Of a DNA stretch of 64,000 bases, positions 19,960-30,125 are shown piece after piece. This DNA comes from Meghimatium bilineatum. Taxonomy: Eukaryota; Mollusca; Gastropoda; Stylommatophora; Philomycidae. The position numbers and the translations under genes were made by a program. The DNA lies in NCBI GenBank assembly GCA_034231615.1, contig CM067309.1, forward strand, positions 40,543,181 through 40,607,180, in the 5' to 3' direction. Each line of letters opens with the position of its first letter. Position 1 is the first letter of the stretch. The notes beneath the pieces are model-generated. The model saw only the letters and a program-made list of their open reading frames with translations, did no database searches and was not told where the DNA came from.

Positions 19960-21160
19960 ATTTTCCTTGTTTTTAGAATGACCTGTAATCATTATAGAAG
20001 TAATTCCTTTGCTTGGTTGTTTAGTTGAGATATGAGTAATTTTATCCATTTAGCTGAGGAAATATTCTTAATGATATGATAAAAAAGTCACTACTATTTT
20101 GTGGAGTTCCTCCTCTTCTTAGCTTCCAATAGAAAAAGTCTGTCTGGAAGCTTATAATAAATTATCCAGATGAATTGTTTGCCTGGAAAACTAAGAAGAA
20201 GATCTCAACAAAATTGCGGCAACCCCTTCATCGTATCCTTAAGGATACCTCTGCAGGGATTAAGGAGTTCAGGTGAAATATGGTTGGGCTCTTAAGGGTT
20301 TGCAAGACCAATTTGGCATCACTATCATGCTTCCTTCTGGTGGGTTGATTCGTGGATTCCTCCAGGCGGGTTGATCCATGTTCATCTAGATATCCAAAGT
20401 AACATATAACGTGTTTGTTAAACATCACAGAAAAAACATAAAATATAGCCATGATTTTACGTACAATATTTTCCAGAATTGTCCATCGTGCTGATGCCAC
20501 AAATTATGTTGCATATACTTTGTGTTGGAAATACAATGGAAATCACGGGAAATTTTGATTCGTCAAGATAAGTCAGGCTGTATGAGATCAGTGTGAGAAA
20601 CAATCCTGGAGAAGGCCTTGTTTTCTAGCTATATTAGTGAGAATTGGGTCAACATGAGAAACCTCAAAGGAAATACCCCTTAAGTGTGATGACAATTAGA
20701 CTTACGTAAAACACAGGTTTATATATCGTCTCAATGGGACACCATAGACTATATCTAACACTAGTGGGTAATGATGGGCAATGATGAGCACACAAGCTTA
20801 AGTGTGATGTCTTTGTAGTCCTTGCATTTAGATGTCCATGGTTGATATCAGCAGTAAATGTTGTTTGTTTCTGTGATAGCTTTTTACTCAATACCTCAAA
20901 ATGTTGTTTGTTTCTGTGATAGCTTTGCACTCTGCCTCAAAATGTTGTTTGTTTCTTTATCTTCTTTCTCAATGTTGTTTGCTTTGATCCCCTAAACCTA
21001 CAAGCAATGAAGCTCTTGTTTCCTAAATGCAACTTGGAGATGGGAGGATCTCCAGAACTTTATTTCATATTCAGAAGATTTCGTTTTCCTGTAGCATAAG
21101 CCAATCCTTTGAGTATAAGAAAAAAATAGAAAATAGGTAATTATGTTTTTATATATAGAA
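19960..21160. other. Spacer without a supported gene
   Basis: The only structure seen is a short tandem repeat of AAAATGTTGTTTGTTTCTGT at about 20861-20960. No transposon protein or exon signal is recognised. Confidence 0.4.
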
Positions 21161-21169
21161 ACCCGGAAA

Positions 21170-21690
21170 TACACTTGAAGAGAGAAAGGGTTCAGTACCT
21201 GATGGGCTCAGGCGCTATTGGGACAAGGACGCTCAGCTCGAGAACGCCTTGCTCTCAAATGCGTGGTGTGAGACTCGAACTTGGACAAGGGTTACACGAT
21301 GTCTGTGAATGACACCTCGGCTAAGAGGGCGAAAGAGCCAGGGTCCAACTCCTCTGTTGAGTTCTTCCCCTTAAGGAACCAGGCTCACGGATAAGAAACG
21401 GTTCAGTACCCAATGGGCACAGCACGTCCAATTACACAAGGCAAGTTCATAGACAGTGGAACACCTCGTGCGAGTCAGACGAGAGCAAAAATCGTATTGG
21501 GCGAAGAGTCGCCACTACGCGTGCCTGGAGACAGATATAGAGGCTGTCACAGGCTAAGGGTAGCCCATCTGAATTGTCAAGGCATGCCGAAATCGGATGT
21601 GCTAGGCCTACAAGGCACATAACGGTGGCACAATGTAATCACGCTCCCGGCGGAAATCGCACGGATATCCGTGATGGTTACAATGGAACG
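21170..21690 (+). mobile_element. Possible LINE 5' region
   Basis: This block is distinctly more GC-rich than its flanks, with a repeated GGTTCAGTACC(C/T)(A/G)ATGGGC motif at about 21189 and 21400. It ends in a frame reading RLRVAHLNCQGM, which resembles the start of a LINE endonuclease domain. It breaks soon after. Low-confidence call. Confidence 0.35.
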
Positions 21691-21839
21691 AACTCAAAAC
21701 AAACAAACATGTATAGAAACCGACGTTTTACATGTTATATTTCTACCTAATACATGGACACACAACAAGGACTGAACGAGTCAAGATTTTTTTCCTCATT
21801 CGTTGGCAACATTGAAGATAAAAATAGCTGTAGGACTGT

Positions 21840-21900
21840 GTGTGTAAATTCATGCAATGTGGTACCACTACGACCTTGACAGTTTATAGGTTTATAGGTA
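21840..21900 (+). mobile_element. RTE-like LINE 3' end
   Basis: GGTACCACTACGACCTTGAC and GTTTATAGG match the 3'-end signature shared by the copies ending near 10950, 17390 and 49345. Confidence 0.5.
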
Positions 21901-22273
21901 GATATCTCTACCTTTAATTCTTTATAAACATGTTTGTGATCATTACATTTTAAAAGAGCTGCAAAAATGGGGCATTTTTTCTTTGGTCAGGCCATTGGCC
22001 TCATTTGTCAGGTCATTCTCATCATTTGTCAAATCATTAGCCTGATTGATCATGCAGTATCTTAGTTCTGTTCTGCTGCCTAGGTGGTCCAAATATGTCT
22101 TCATGTCTATATTGCTTTCCTATAATTATGGAAGGAACTCTCCACAACTTGAGTTAGTTTAAATTCCTCTTTGGTTATTATATATGGAAATGTTGTCAGA
22201 ATGCTATCATGAAATAAACTGACATTGTAGTCATCATAACTCTATAATAACCAAGTTATTAGCATATTATCTA

Positions 22274-22516
22274 CAGAACAGTGGTTCTCAACTTTTGTTG
22301 GCCTTTGTGGTCCCCTTTTAGCACATATTTTTCTTCCTTCTCACTCTGATTTTCTTTGGCAACTATAGCTCTTGGTAAACTGTATGTTTTGTTGTTTTTG
22401 CTTTTTTGTTTTCATAATTGCAGCAAGTGGACAATTCTCAAAATTACCCCCCACCCCTCTAAAAATTTTAATTCCCTCCCTGTGGTCCTTGCGCCCCATG
22501 TTGGGAAAGCGACACT
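22274..22516. mobile_element. hAT-like MITE remnant
   Basis: The left end CAGTGGTTCTCAACTTTTGT and the distal GGTCCTTGCGCCCCATGTTG form degenerate inverted termini of the kind seen in hAT non-autonomous elements. No target duplication was identified. Confidence 0.4.
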
Positions 22517-22589
22517 AGTATGATTGGTTTCGGTTTTAATCTTTTCCAATAAAAGTTTTTTGAGTTTTGTATAGCTGATGTTGGATATT

Positions 22590-22730
22590 TAATAAGTGTA
22601 AGCATGATGTTTGTGTAAGCATGATATTTGTGTAAGCATGATATTTGTATTATCATATGATGTTTGTGCAAATGTAATGTTTGTGTTAGCATATGATGTT
22701 TGTGTGAATGTGATGTTTGTGTAATTGATG
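22590..22730. repeat. Short imperfect repeats (TTTGTGTAAGCATGAT)
   Basis: About seven diverged copies of a 17-20 bp unit. Confidence 0.7.
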
Positions 22731-22876
22731 TTGAATATTGAGTGTTAGTTTAATGTTTGTTTAGCTAGCGTCAGATATTAATTGCTAAGTGTAAATAATA
22801 ACCAAACTGTTAGAGGACATCTAACAAGGTGGAGAGTTCCACAGTAACAAACTGTCAGAGGTTATCTAACAAGTGT

Positions 22877-23075
22877 CTTCAATCTCAAACTCCCACTGGA
22901 TCTCTCTTGTAGCAGGACAATGATCTCAAACTCCCACTGGATCTCTCTTGTAGCAGGACAATGATCTCAAACTCCCACTGGATCTCTCTTGTAGCAGGAC
23001 AATGATCTCAAACTCCCACTGGATCTCTCTTGTAGCAGGACAATGATCCTACTAGATTTCCAGCAGGAAGTAAGA
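22877..23075 (-). mobile_element. SINE A fragment with its 3' part in four tandem copies
   Basis: A ~46-bp segment, ATCTCAAACTCCCACTGGAT then CTCTCTTGTAGCAGGACAAT, is repeated four times before the sequence continues into ATCCTACTAGATTTCCAGCA. Confidence 0.85.
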
Positions 23076-23079
23076 TGCA

Positions 23080-23640
23080 GTTGGTGGTAAGGACATGTTT
23101 AAACAATCAGACATCACTCTTATCCCGTTAACTCAATTATGCCTTCCATTACTAATTTTCAAGTACCTAGGAAGTATCTTCAGAGAAGACGAACGACTCG
23201 ATAGATAGAAACAAGATGTTAAAAGTCAAATGATGTGACATACCAGCTGTCACCTTTGCTATTACACCCAAAAATTAACATGGAAGTAAAGAAACAAATG
23301 ATTAAGTGTAGCTTTACACCAACACTATGCTATTAATACCAGACTTGACATCTAGACATAGAAAGATTGAAACTTGCGAAATGAAATGTCTAAGAAAGGC
23401 TATAGGAGTCACCAGACTGGACAAAATGCGCAGTGCAAACATCAGAAAGATAATAGGTTTCACATCATGCATCGAAAATATAGAAACACAATAGATAATA
23501 TGGTTTGGACATCTTAGCGTGAGTGATGAACTTCCCATAAAAGCTTATAACAAGATGGAATCTGAATACAGAGCCAATGGCATATCTAGAAAAGGGTGGA
23601 TATACATCAAGAACATTCTGAACAAATATGACATCATCTC
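23080..23640 (+). mobile_element. LINE RT C-terminal fragment
   Basis: Broken frames give FKYLGSIFREDERLD, KCLRKAIGVTRLDKMR and IWFGHL. No intact ORF. Confidence 0.65.
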
Positions 23641-23984
23641 AACCAGAGAAATACACCTGGTTCTGGAACTCAGATTCATCATCAAGTGACATATTCTTTC
23701 CAGAACGTTGTCTTTCCTATGGATCTCTTGAGCAAGTTGTCCTGCATCTTTCAGTGACATGCGCAGGCATTTTTGAATGTCTTTTGTCCAACGGCGTCTT
23801 GGTCGGCCTTTGCCCCTGTTGCCTTCTATCCCCTAGTAACACTCTCTACGCAGACTACATCTTTACAAATCCCTATTTGTGAACCCAACATGATTCTCAT
23901 GTTAAAGATATGTTCTCTTGTGCCGGGTCTAAAACCTGCCTGTGCCTCATGAACATCTGTTTATATTTCTTCTTCATCGTTCTT

Positions 23985-24345
23985 CAGTCAGATATCAGGT
24001 TACAGCACCAATAGCTTCAATGAATTGTGTGATTCGCTTCAGGTCATCCATGGAACCCCTCAAGTCTGGAAGCAGTGCCGTCTCAGTAGGCCATATTCTC
24101 TCCCTCTCTTCTTGGTAGAGTTGACAGGCATGAAGAATGTGTTCTGCAGTCTCTGCGCTCAGCCCACAGTTGCACATGTCTGTCTCACCAATCTTCAGCT
24201 TTCGGAACATGTGACTTCTCAGTCTGTAGTGGCCAGTTTGTAGTCTGAAGATGATAGTTTGTTCCTTGCATGACATTCGATGGTAATGGTCATTTGGGTG
24301 CATCTGCTTTAACTTTTTCTTATATTCTTTTTTCAACATAAACAT
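23985..24345 (-). mobile_element. LINE C-terminal fragment (I-clade-like)
   Basis: An open frame of about 116 residues contains FRLQTGHYRLRSHMFRKLKI and MCNCGLSAETAEHILHAC, parallel to LRTGHNRLRSHMYTKFKI and the zinc-knuckle end of the intact LINE at 698-4752, but clearly another subfamily. Confidence 0.75.
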
Positions 24346-24520
24346 TCAAAGTACGTATTATTAGCATTCTCATAATGTGGCCAAACCACTTGATCTGCTG
24401 CCTTTCTATGTATTCTGTACAAGGTGATATACCTATTCTGTCTCTGATGTCTTGATTTCGTAATTTATCGAGCCTGGTGACCCCTGCAGCTTTCTTCAAG
24501 CATTCTATCTCACTTGTCAC
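24346..24520 (-). mobile_element. LINE RT fragment
   Basis: IECLKKAAGVTRLDKLRNQD and RQQIKWFGHIMRM are typical of LINE RT C-termini. It abuts the previous fragment but comes from another family. Confidence 0.65.
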
Positions 24521-24761
24521 TATCTATTTGTAATGTGAAGATGAGAGAGACCAGGTTTGGCACTGGTAACACAGTGTTGGTAGGAATATACTCTAAATCA
24601 TTTGTCTTTGAACTTCCATCTCGATCTTGGGGTGAAGAAGTAGTGGTGACAGTTGGTATGTTACTGCATTTGCCTTTTGACATCTCGTCTCTATCTCTTT
24701 CAACTCTTCCACACTATAAACCAACTTCAGCGATAGTCATTTCTCAACCCATTTATTTATA

Positions 24762-25072
24762 ATACTTATGAAGGCGCAAGCACGCTGGGCAGGCCATCTT
24801 GTGCGTATGGAGAACTCGCGTTTGCCAAAACAAATATATTATGGAGAACTCAAGGCAGGATTTCGAAAAGCGGGTGGACAGAAAAAGCGCTTCAAAGACA
24901 CGCTCAAGTCATCCTTGAAACATCTTAACATTGACGTAGGCGCTTGGGAGAGACTCGCTCAGGATAGAACAGCATGGCGTTACAGCATTAGAACGGGAGC
25001 ACTAGCGGCGGAAGAATTCAGACAAGAAACTGCAAGACAGAAGCGGACACGTAGAAAAGAAAAAACATCTTA
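24762..25072 (+). mobile_element. LINE C-terminal fragment with open frame
   Basis: About 100 residues: ARWAGHLVRMENSRLPKQI, GGQKKRFKDTLKSSLKHL and LAQDRTAWRYSIRTGA. This is the common terminal domain of RT proteins from RTE/Jockey-like elements. The start codon is accidental and the 5' part is missing. Confidence 0.8.
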
Positions 25073-25079
25073 ACCTCAC

Positions 25080-25950
25080 ACAGATACCTTCTAGTGTTGT
25101 CAATTCTGTAAAAGAACATTTTGTGCGCGCATTGGACTTGCTAGTCATTTAGAAACGCACTATTAACTTTTATTATTTTTATTATTTATTGTTGTTATTA
25201 TTATTATGGTTGAGTTTTTGGTCATCGTCGATCACGACGGACGAACATCATCATCTCTATCAAGGCTTAAATTTTCTGTGAAAATACTACCGAGATATTT
25301 GAACTTCGATACTTGTTTTACTCCTATATTGTCTATCTGTATGTTTAGTGGACTCGGTGTTCTGCATATTTTCATAGTCCCGTCTTTTGTCTATTGATCT
25401 TCACGTTGTATTTTCTACATTTTGCAGATAATGAGTTAACATAATTTTGCAGTTGTTCTTCGTTTAACACGAGTGTGCACTGTTATTAAACGCGAGTACG
25501 CACACATTGACGTGCAATCAAGACCGGGTCAAGACGCAGAAAATGTCTGATAAATTATGTCTGCCGCTCATTCTGTCCTCCCATTAAACAGTCTGGATTG
25601 AGATGGAGATTTTACAAACTTTCAGTGTTCTGCCGAAATTATGTAAATTTTATCTGCTGTAGTTTTTGTATAAATATTCATCTTTCATAACCTTTATATA
25701 TATCTGGCAGACTCTAATTCCATATTTAATCGAATTGAATTGTTGTTTATTTACGAAATTTATTGAAACTTTCATTAAATCAATTGTTAAACATCAAGTC
25801 AGTTATTGTTGATAATATAGAGCGATTTGTATGGTTCCTCCATTACAAGTGATGGTGATAATTATTTACATCCACTTTTGAAAATTCAGTTAGAATTATG
25901 ACCATGCCTAATTATTCGTAGATATCTAATGAGCCATATTCGAGCTTAGG
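25080..25950. other. AT-rich spacer, no gene seen
   Basis: No recognisable domain or splice signal. Sequence near 25951-26045 (GGACCCCTCTGT, TTATAACGAATG) resembles pogo/Tigger-like MITE ends. Confidence 0.35.
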
Positions 25951-26049
25951 TTTGTACAGTAGGACCCCTCTGTAGGCATCGTTTTATAACGAATGTCCTT
26001 TTTAACAACACTTTTCAAAAACTCAATTATATTTATCATTTATTAGGCA

Positions 26050-26285
26050 TATATACGAGCCAAGTCCATCTTCACTCTCAATTCTGCATTCTCAATATTG
26101 ACTCATGCTTATTAAACTCAAAATCCTCTGATCGTGAGGACTCACGTAGAGAAATGAGTATGTCTGCTCGGTCCATAGGCTGACCTGACCATCTGTTGTG
26201 GTGGCGAGGCTAGCTAATTGGTCAGCCCGTTCGTTTCCCTCCACGCCCGCGTGTCCGGGGACAAAGATAAGCTTTATTATTTGTA
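26050..26285 (-). mobile_element. LINE RNase H fragment
   Basis: On the minus strand it encodes GHAGVEGNERADQLASLATT followed by a C-terminal segment. It is a second copy of the element at 26842-27270. Confidence 0.7.
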
Positions 26286-26841
26286 CTGTTTATTACTTAT
26301 AGTAAATTTCGTTTATTAATTATATCAATATTTCGTTGGCTCGGATCTAGTTGCTATAATAGGATTTGACTGTGTTAGGTCATCTTGTGTTCCTCACAAC
26401 TTGTTGTGCAGAGAAGTTCATGTGGACCAGATAGTTCTGTGAACAACGAAACTGGAACAACGTTGTAGTATATGCTCTGATATATATGTTGTTGCTTCGA
26501 AGATGTAGGTCTCGGAGTCGATGATACCGATTCGGTATATGTATACTTTTTAGGCAGTGTCCCAATCTCAGTCGAAATATCGTGACTTTTTTGTATTTCT
26601 ATCCAGTTTGTCTTTTCTCGGGGCTATAATTTCCGTTTAGTTCTCTCCACAGAAGCCGCATATAATGCTGTGGCAGAGACTTTGCTTCCCTCCAGCTTTG
26701 AGGAACACGGGTCTGAGGCAGGCTACCTCCCCTTTTCGCAAATCCGTCTGTTTTTGTTTGTTTGTTTGTTACACAGTGAGCTGGTATCCATTGTAGTTGT
26801 TCTAGATAGTTTGAAGATATTTTGTCTGATATTGTTAGGTA

Positions 26842-27270
26842 TTAGGTATGTTGATTATCCTCTTCGCACACCGGACACGTCCATATGTGCTCAGATCTCG
26901 GCTTCAGTAAAATTATCAGGGCATAACAGCTGATGGTTCTATGTTGGTTCACTGCTCTTTTTGAAATCCTTTTCAGGGGTTCTCTACAGGCCAAGCCCAT
27001 CCTCACCGCCAATTCACGCATTCTCGATATTGACTCGTGCCTATTCATCTCAAAAACCTCTGATCGTGAGAACTTACGAAGAGCAATAAGTATGTCTGTT
27101 CGGTCCATAGGCTGACCGTCTGTTGTGGTGGCGAGGCTAGCTAATTGACCGGTCCGTTCGTTTCCCTCCACGCCCGCGTGTCCGTGACAAAAATAAGCAT
27201 CATTTTTCAAATTGATAATTTCTCTAATGACTCCACCCATTCCCTACGTACATCACCTGCTTTGACTTTT
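26842..27270 (-). mobile_element. LINE RNase H / zinc-tail fragment
   Basis: An open frame with GHAGVEGNERTGQLASLATT, then HRTISCYALI and WTCPVCEEDN. The WTCPVC..DN end also appears at 60530-60740, and diverged versions at about 50215-50300 and 52690-52790, so all belong to one LINE family inserted on the minus strand. Confidence 0.75.
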
Positions 27271-27547
27271 TGAATCATATTCAATGAGTCACGTAGTGTG
27301 CACACATGGGAATATGCGTGCGATTCCAGCCAGTTTAGTGAATATGATGTTGTTATTGATGCTAAAACACGAGAATGCGCATGCGGTTATGTCTGTGGGT
27401 CTCACCAATGTCTCACTAGACAAACCAACCATGCAACAGAAAATCTTAGTAGATGACATGCCTTTATATTGAGGTTATCTTCTTATAGAAGCTTCATGGA
27501 ACGTCATCTATACAATCCCGTAGTCGTAACCTTCTATAACAGTTACC

Positions 27548-27835
27548 ATGTTATTCCGACAGACCGACGTTGTGCTTGAACTAGTTGCGGGCACGGCGTG
27601 GGTGGGCGGAACAACAAAGAGACATTCGCAAGGGCCAGAGTTGCGCCCTGATGTCGACGTCTGTTTAGGCGGCATTAGACTCGAAAAACCATCGAGTCGA
27701 ACGGCTGCTGGAACAGAGGGCGGAGCACTTATGGGAATGCCCCACATGCTGTTAGGCCAGTTTTCTAATCAAGAATCAAGAAAACACGAGAAGGTGCTAA
27801 AAGAGTTTTATGCGAGACAGACAAAGGTTCCTTAA
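27548..27835 (+). other. Unassigned 95-codon ORF in a GC-rich patch
   Basis: Glycine- and Thr-rich with no domain I know. The following 27860-28055 stretch is LINE-derived, so this may be part of a transposon too. No splice signals are evident. Confidence 0.2.
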
Positions 27836-27859
27836 TATCAGACAGCGATAATCTTTATT

Positions 27860-28055
27860 GTTTGCTTGATAACTTATGCGGCGGGGAGGTCTGAAGAACA
27901 TAGTTACAAACAACAGGCAAAATAGAAGGCAAGAGTTATCGAGGACGACAGCGAGAGAAAATATTAGTCTGACATCGTGGCATGGAATAGAGCCTACAAT
28001 TATACCTATAAACAATTACTGGAAATAGAGTTGTGGAGATTCATAAAAAATAACT
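27860..28055 (+). mobile_element. LINE RT C-terminal relic
   Basis: GGTCTGAAGAACATAGTTAC and the following AGCGAGAGAAAATATTAG parallel the relic at 53810-53980. Only broken frames remain. Confidence 0.5.
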
Positions 28056-28369
28056 CAGGAGAGTCGGGTTCGAATTCTAAATGGGTGAGTACTTGACTGG
28101 TAGAGATATCCCTGGTGTTTAGGTTAGGTCGCACGCTTTGTGCTCAAGAGGTAACTGGCGGGTTCTAATTCCACTCTCTTTTTAAAGTGGATTTTATACG
28201 ATATTTTTAGAGATTATCTTTTGAAGTTACCGAGTTACGTGCTATGCGCGGTACTATCAGCTGCAGCGTACATCTTCGTTGAGAGGGATAGAGTACATAT
28301 GAGATAACTACAGTACAAAAAAGTCAATTCTCTACACCCAGTGAGCTCCCGTTTAGTTTGCTTATTTGA

Positions 28370-28480
28370 TTTGTATATTTTAGTTGATTTGTATATTTTA
28401 TTTGATTTCTATATTTTAGTTGATTTGTATATTTTAGTTGATGTGTATATTTTAGTTGATTTCTATATTTTAGTATATTG
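28370..28480. repeat. 18-bp tandem repeat (TTGATTTGTATATTTTAG)
   Basis: About six slightly diverged copies. Confidence 0.85.
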
Positions 28481-28711
28481 TGGTTAATGACTGAACAAAT
28501 ATGAAAGATGGGCGTGGTTGTACTTCAATTTTTATCCAATGGCGTTTCATATACAACTTTACTTCTTGTTGTGTCATAGGTCAATTCTTCCCTGATGCCA
28601 GCTTACTCCTTCACTGACATGATCGATCTTTTCACGAGGACAGATTAAACCATTGCTGATAATCTACCTCAAAGTGAGCATTACTACAGCCCAGTAACAC
28701 ATCGTCAAGGT

Positions 28712-28920
28712 ATGGGATCATCTGAAGCGCATACGCCACTTATTCTTGTGTCAGATAAACGCCACCCTTCCAGCGATCCCGAACTCCCTCATTCTTCCTC
28801 CCACTCTGGTCTGGCTTCGACCACCGCTAGTCATAAAGTGGCAGGTGCTACGGGAGACATCAAGGATGACAACAAAACCAAAGATGTCAGCGTCCGTCTG
28901 AGTGAAGAGAATGTGGAAAA
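28712..28920 (+). CDS. Possible coding exon of an unidentified gene
   Basis: A 209-nt stretch from ATG to a strong donor-like AAAA|GTGAGT at 28921 encodes a polar, Ser/His-rich peptide (MGSSEAHTPLILVSDKRHPS at the start, VRLSEENVEK at the end). The same frame is open upstream to an in-frame TAA at about 28645. Beyond that TAA it continues as MPAYSFTDMIDLFTRTD after an acceptor-like CATAG near 28580. It is more GC-rich than its surroundings. I recognise no family and find no convincing partner exon, so this may be a first coding exon or a dead exon. Confidence 0.3.
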
Positions 28921-29059
28921 GTGAGTGTTTAAGATCATCATTATCATGTGCCATACATCTTTACAGTGTGTCCCTGGCTATTTGACCGCCGGTTCCCACA
29001 TGGACTACACTGAGATAAGTAACCCGTTTTATTATACGATGTGTGTCTCATTTTATCGC

Positions 29060-29185
29060 CAATCTCATCGCTGCTATCTTGTCCACCATTTATTCTCGTC
29101 ATGTTTTATGTCTGTCCACCATTTATTCTCGCCCCTTTCATGTCTGTCCACCATTTATTCTCTTCATGTTATGTTTGTCCAGACC
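29060..29185. repeat. ~36-bp tandem repeat, 3 copies
   Basis: TGTCCACCATTTATTCTC recurs three times with intervening CATGTTATGTC-type sequence. Confidence 0.8.
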
Positions 29186-29280
29186 GATTCACACACGACC
29201 TTCTCCGGTAAGTCAAGGGATAAATGTTCTAGTGTAGGGTAACAGCCCTAAACAGGAAGTAAGTGGCTGGAGTAACACAG

Positions 29281-29682
29281 GATAAATATCAAGATGGGCA
29301 TAATAAGTAATTAAACAACCTAACAACGAGATACAGAGATAGGCGACGTTTCGACTAAAAAGCCTTCATCAAGACAAACAAAAGACCACAAAAGTGTTTA
29401 TTTTAGTTTATTTCATTTTACTTGCTATTATATCTTATCCATTTTCCACTTCCCACTTTCTTCTCCCTATACCCCTTTCTTCCCTGTCTTGCTGCTCCAT
29501 CTGTTTCCTCCATTATCTATTCACTATTGTCTCCATGTAAGTTTCGTTTTATTGTGGTCTTTTGTTTGTCTTGATGAAAGCATTTTAGTCGAAACGTCTC
29601 CTTTCTGTATCTCGTTATTAGGCTGTTTAATTACTTATTTTGGTAAGACTTACACCTGTTTTTGTTCATCTTGATATCTCCG
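29281..29682. mobile_element. Inverted-repeat element with hammerhead-like motifs
   Basis: Arms of about 90 bp at roughly 29300-29390 and 29553-29645 are inverted copies (TAATTAAACAACCTAACAAC outer, GACAAACAAAAGACCACAA inner). Each arm carries CTTGATGA...GTCGAAACGTC, at 29345-29373 (-) and 29570-29598 (+). That arrangement resembles the hammerhead ribozyme core found in Penelope-like retroelements. There is no coding capacity in the ~160-base centre. Confidence 0.55.
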
Positions 29683-29737
29683 GTAATGCTTGTTATCTAG
29701 AATTGTCACGTGACCGTACTGGGCCCCTTGCTGGACT

Positions 29738-29845
29738 TCCGGTTGGTTACCATTTATATCCTTGGAGTCTAGTTAGCTATTTTTGATATGCGATTCAAAG
29801 TATGTAAATAGTGACCAAGCGAAACCTAAACAATAATCTTAAACG
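29738..29845. mobile_element. Hairpin MITE, copy 1
   Basis: GGTTGGTTACCATTTATATC on the left and its inverse GTAAATAGTGACCAAGCGAA on the right enclose a short centre. Same family as 39825-39925 and 58485-58597. Confidence 0.7.
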
Positions 29846-30125
29846 TAACAAATGGGTCCTAATTATCTTGGCAATATTAAGCTTAGTAGATTGCTATTGC
29901 TTTCTGAACGTTTCAGATGCACAATTAACTGCGTCGAGATTTTAACCAGTTTTTTTTTTTAGTTGTCATGTACTCGCAATGTGCCTGTCCACTACAGATC
30001 CGGATAAGGATTAGTAGTTTATACTATTCAGAATGTATTCCTCAAACCTGTATTTTTGTTTGCCGGAGTGTTTTTTCTTGGCAGTATTTTACGTTCAGTC
30101 GTTTGTCATTACTTTCAGAGCGGGT

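Noticed and set aside
27990..28165. tRNA gene suggested by GGGTTCGAATTC and GCGGGTTCTAATTCC
   Set aside because: B-box-like words are present, but no cloverleaf or matching A box at the right spacing; at most a decayed tRNA-derived SINE.
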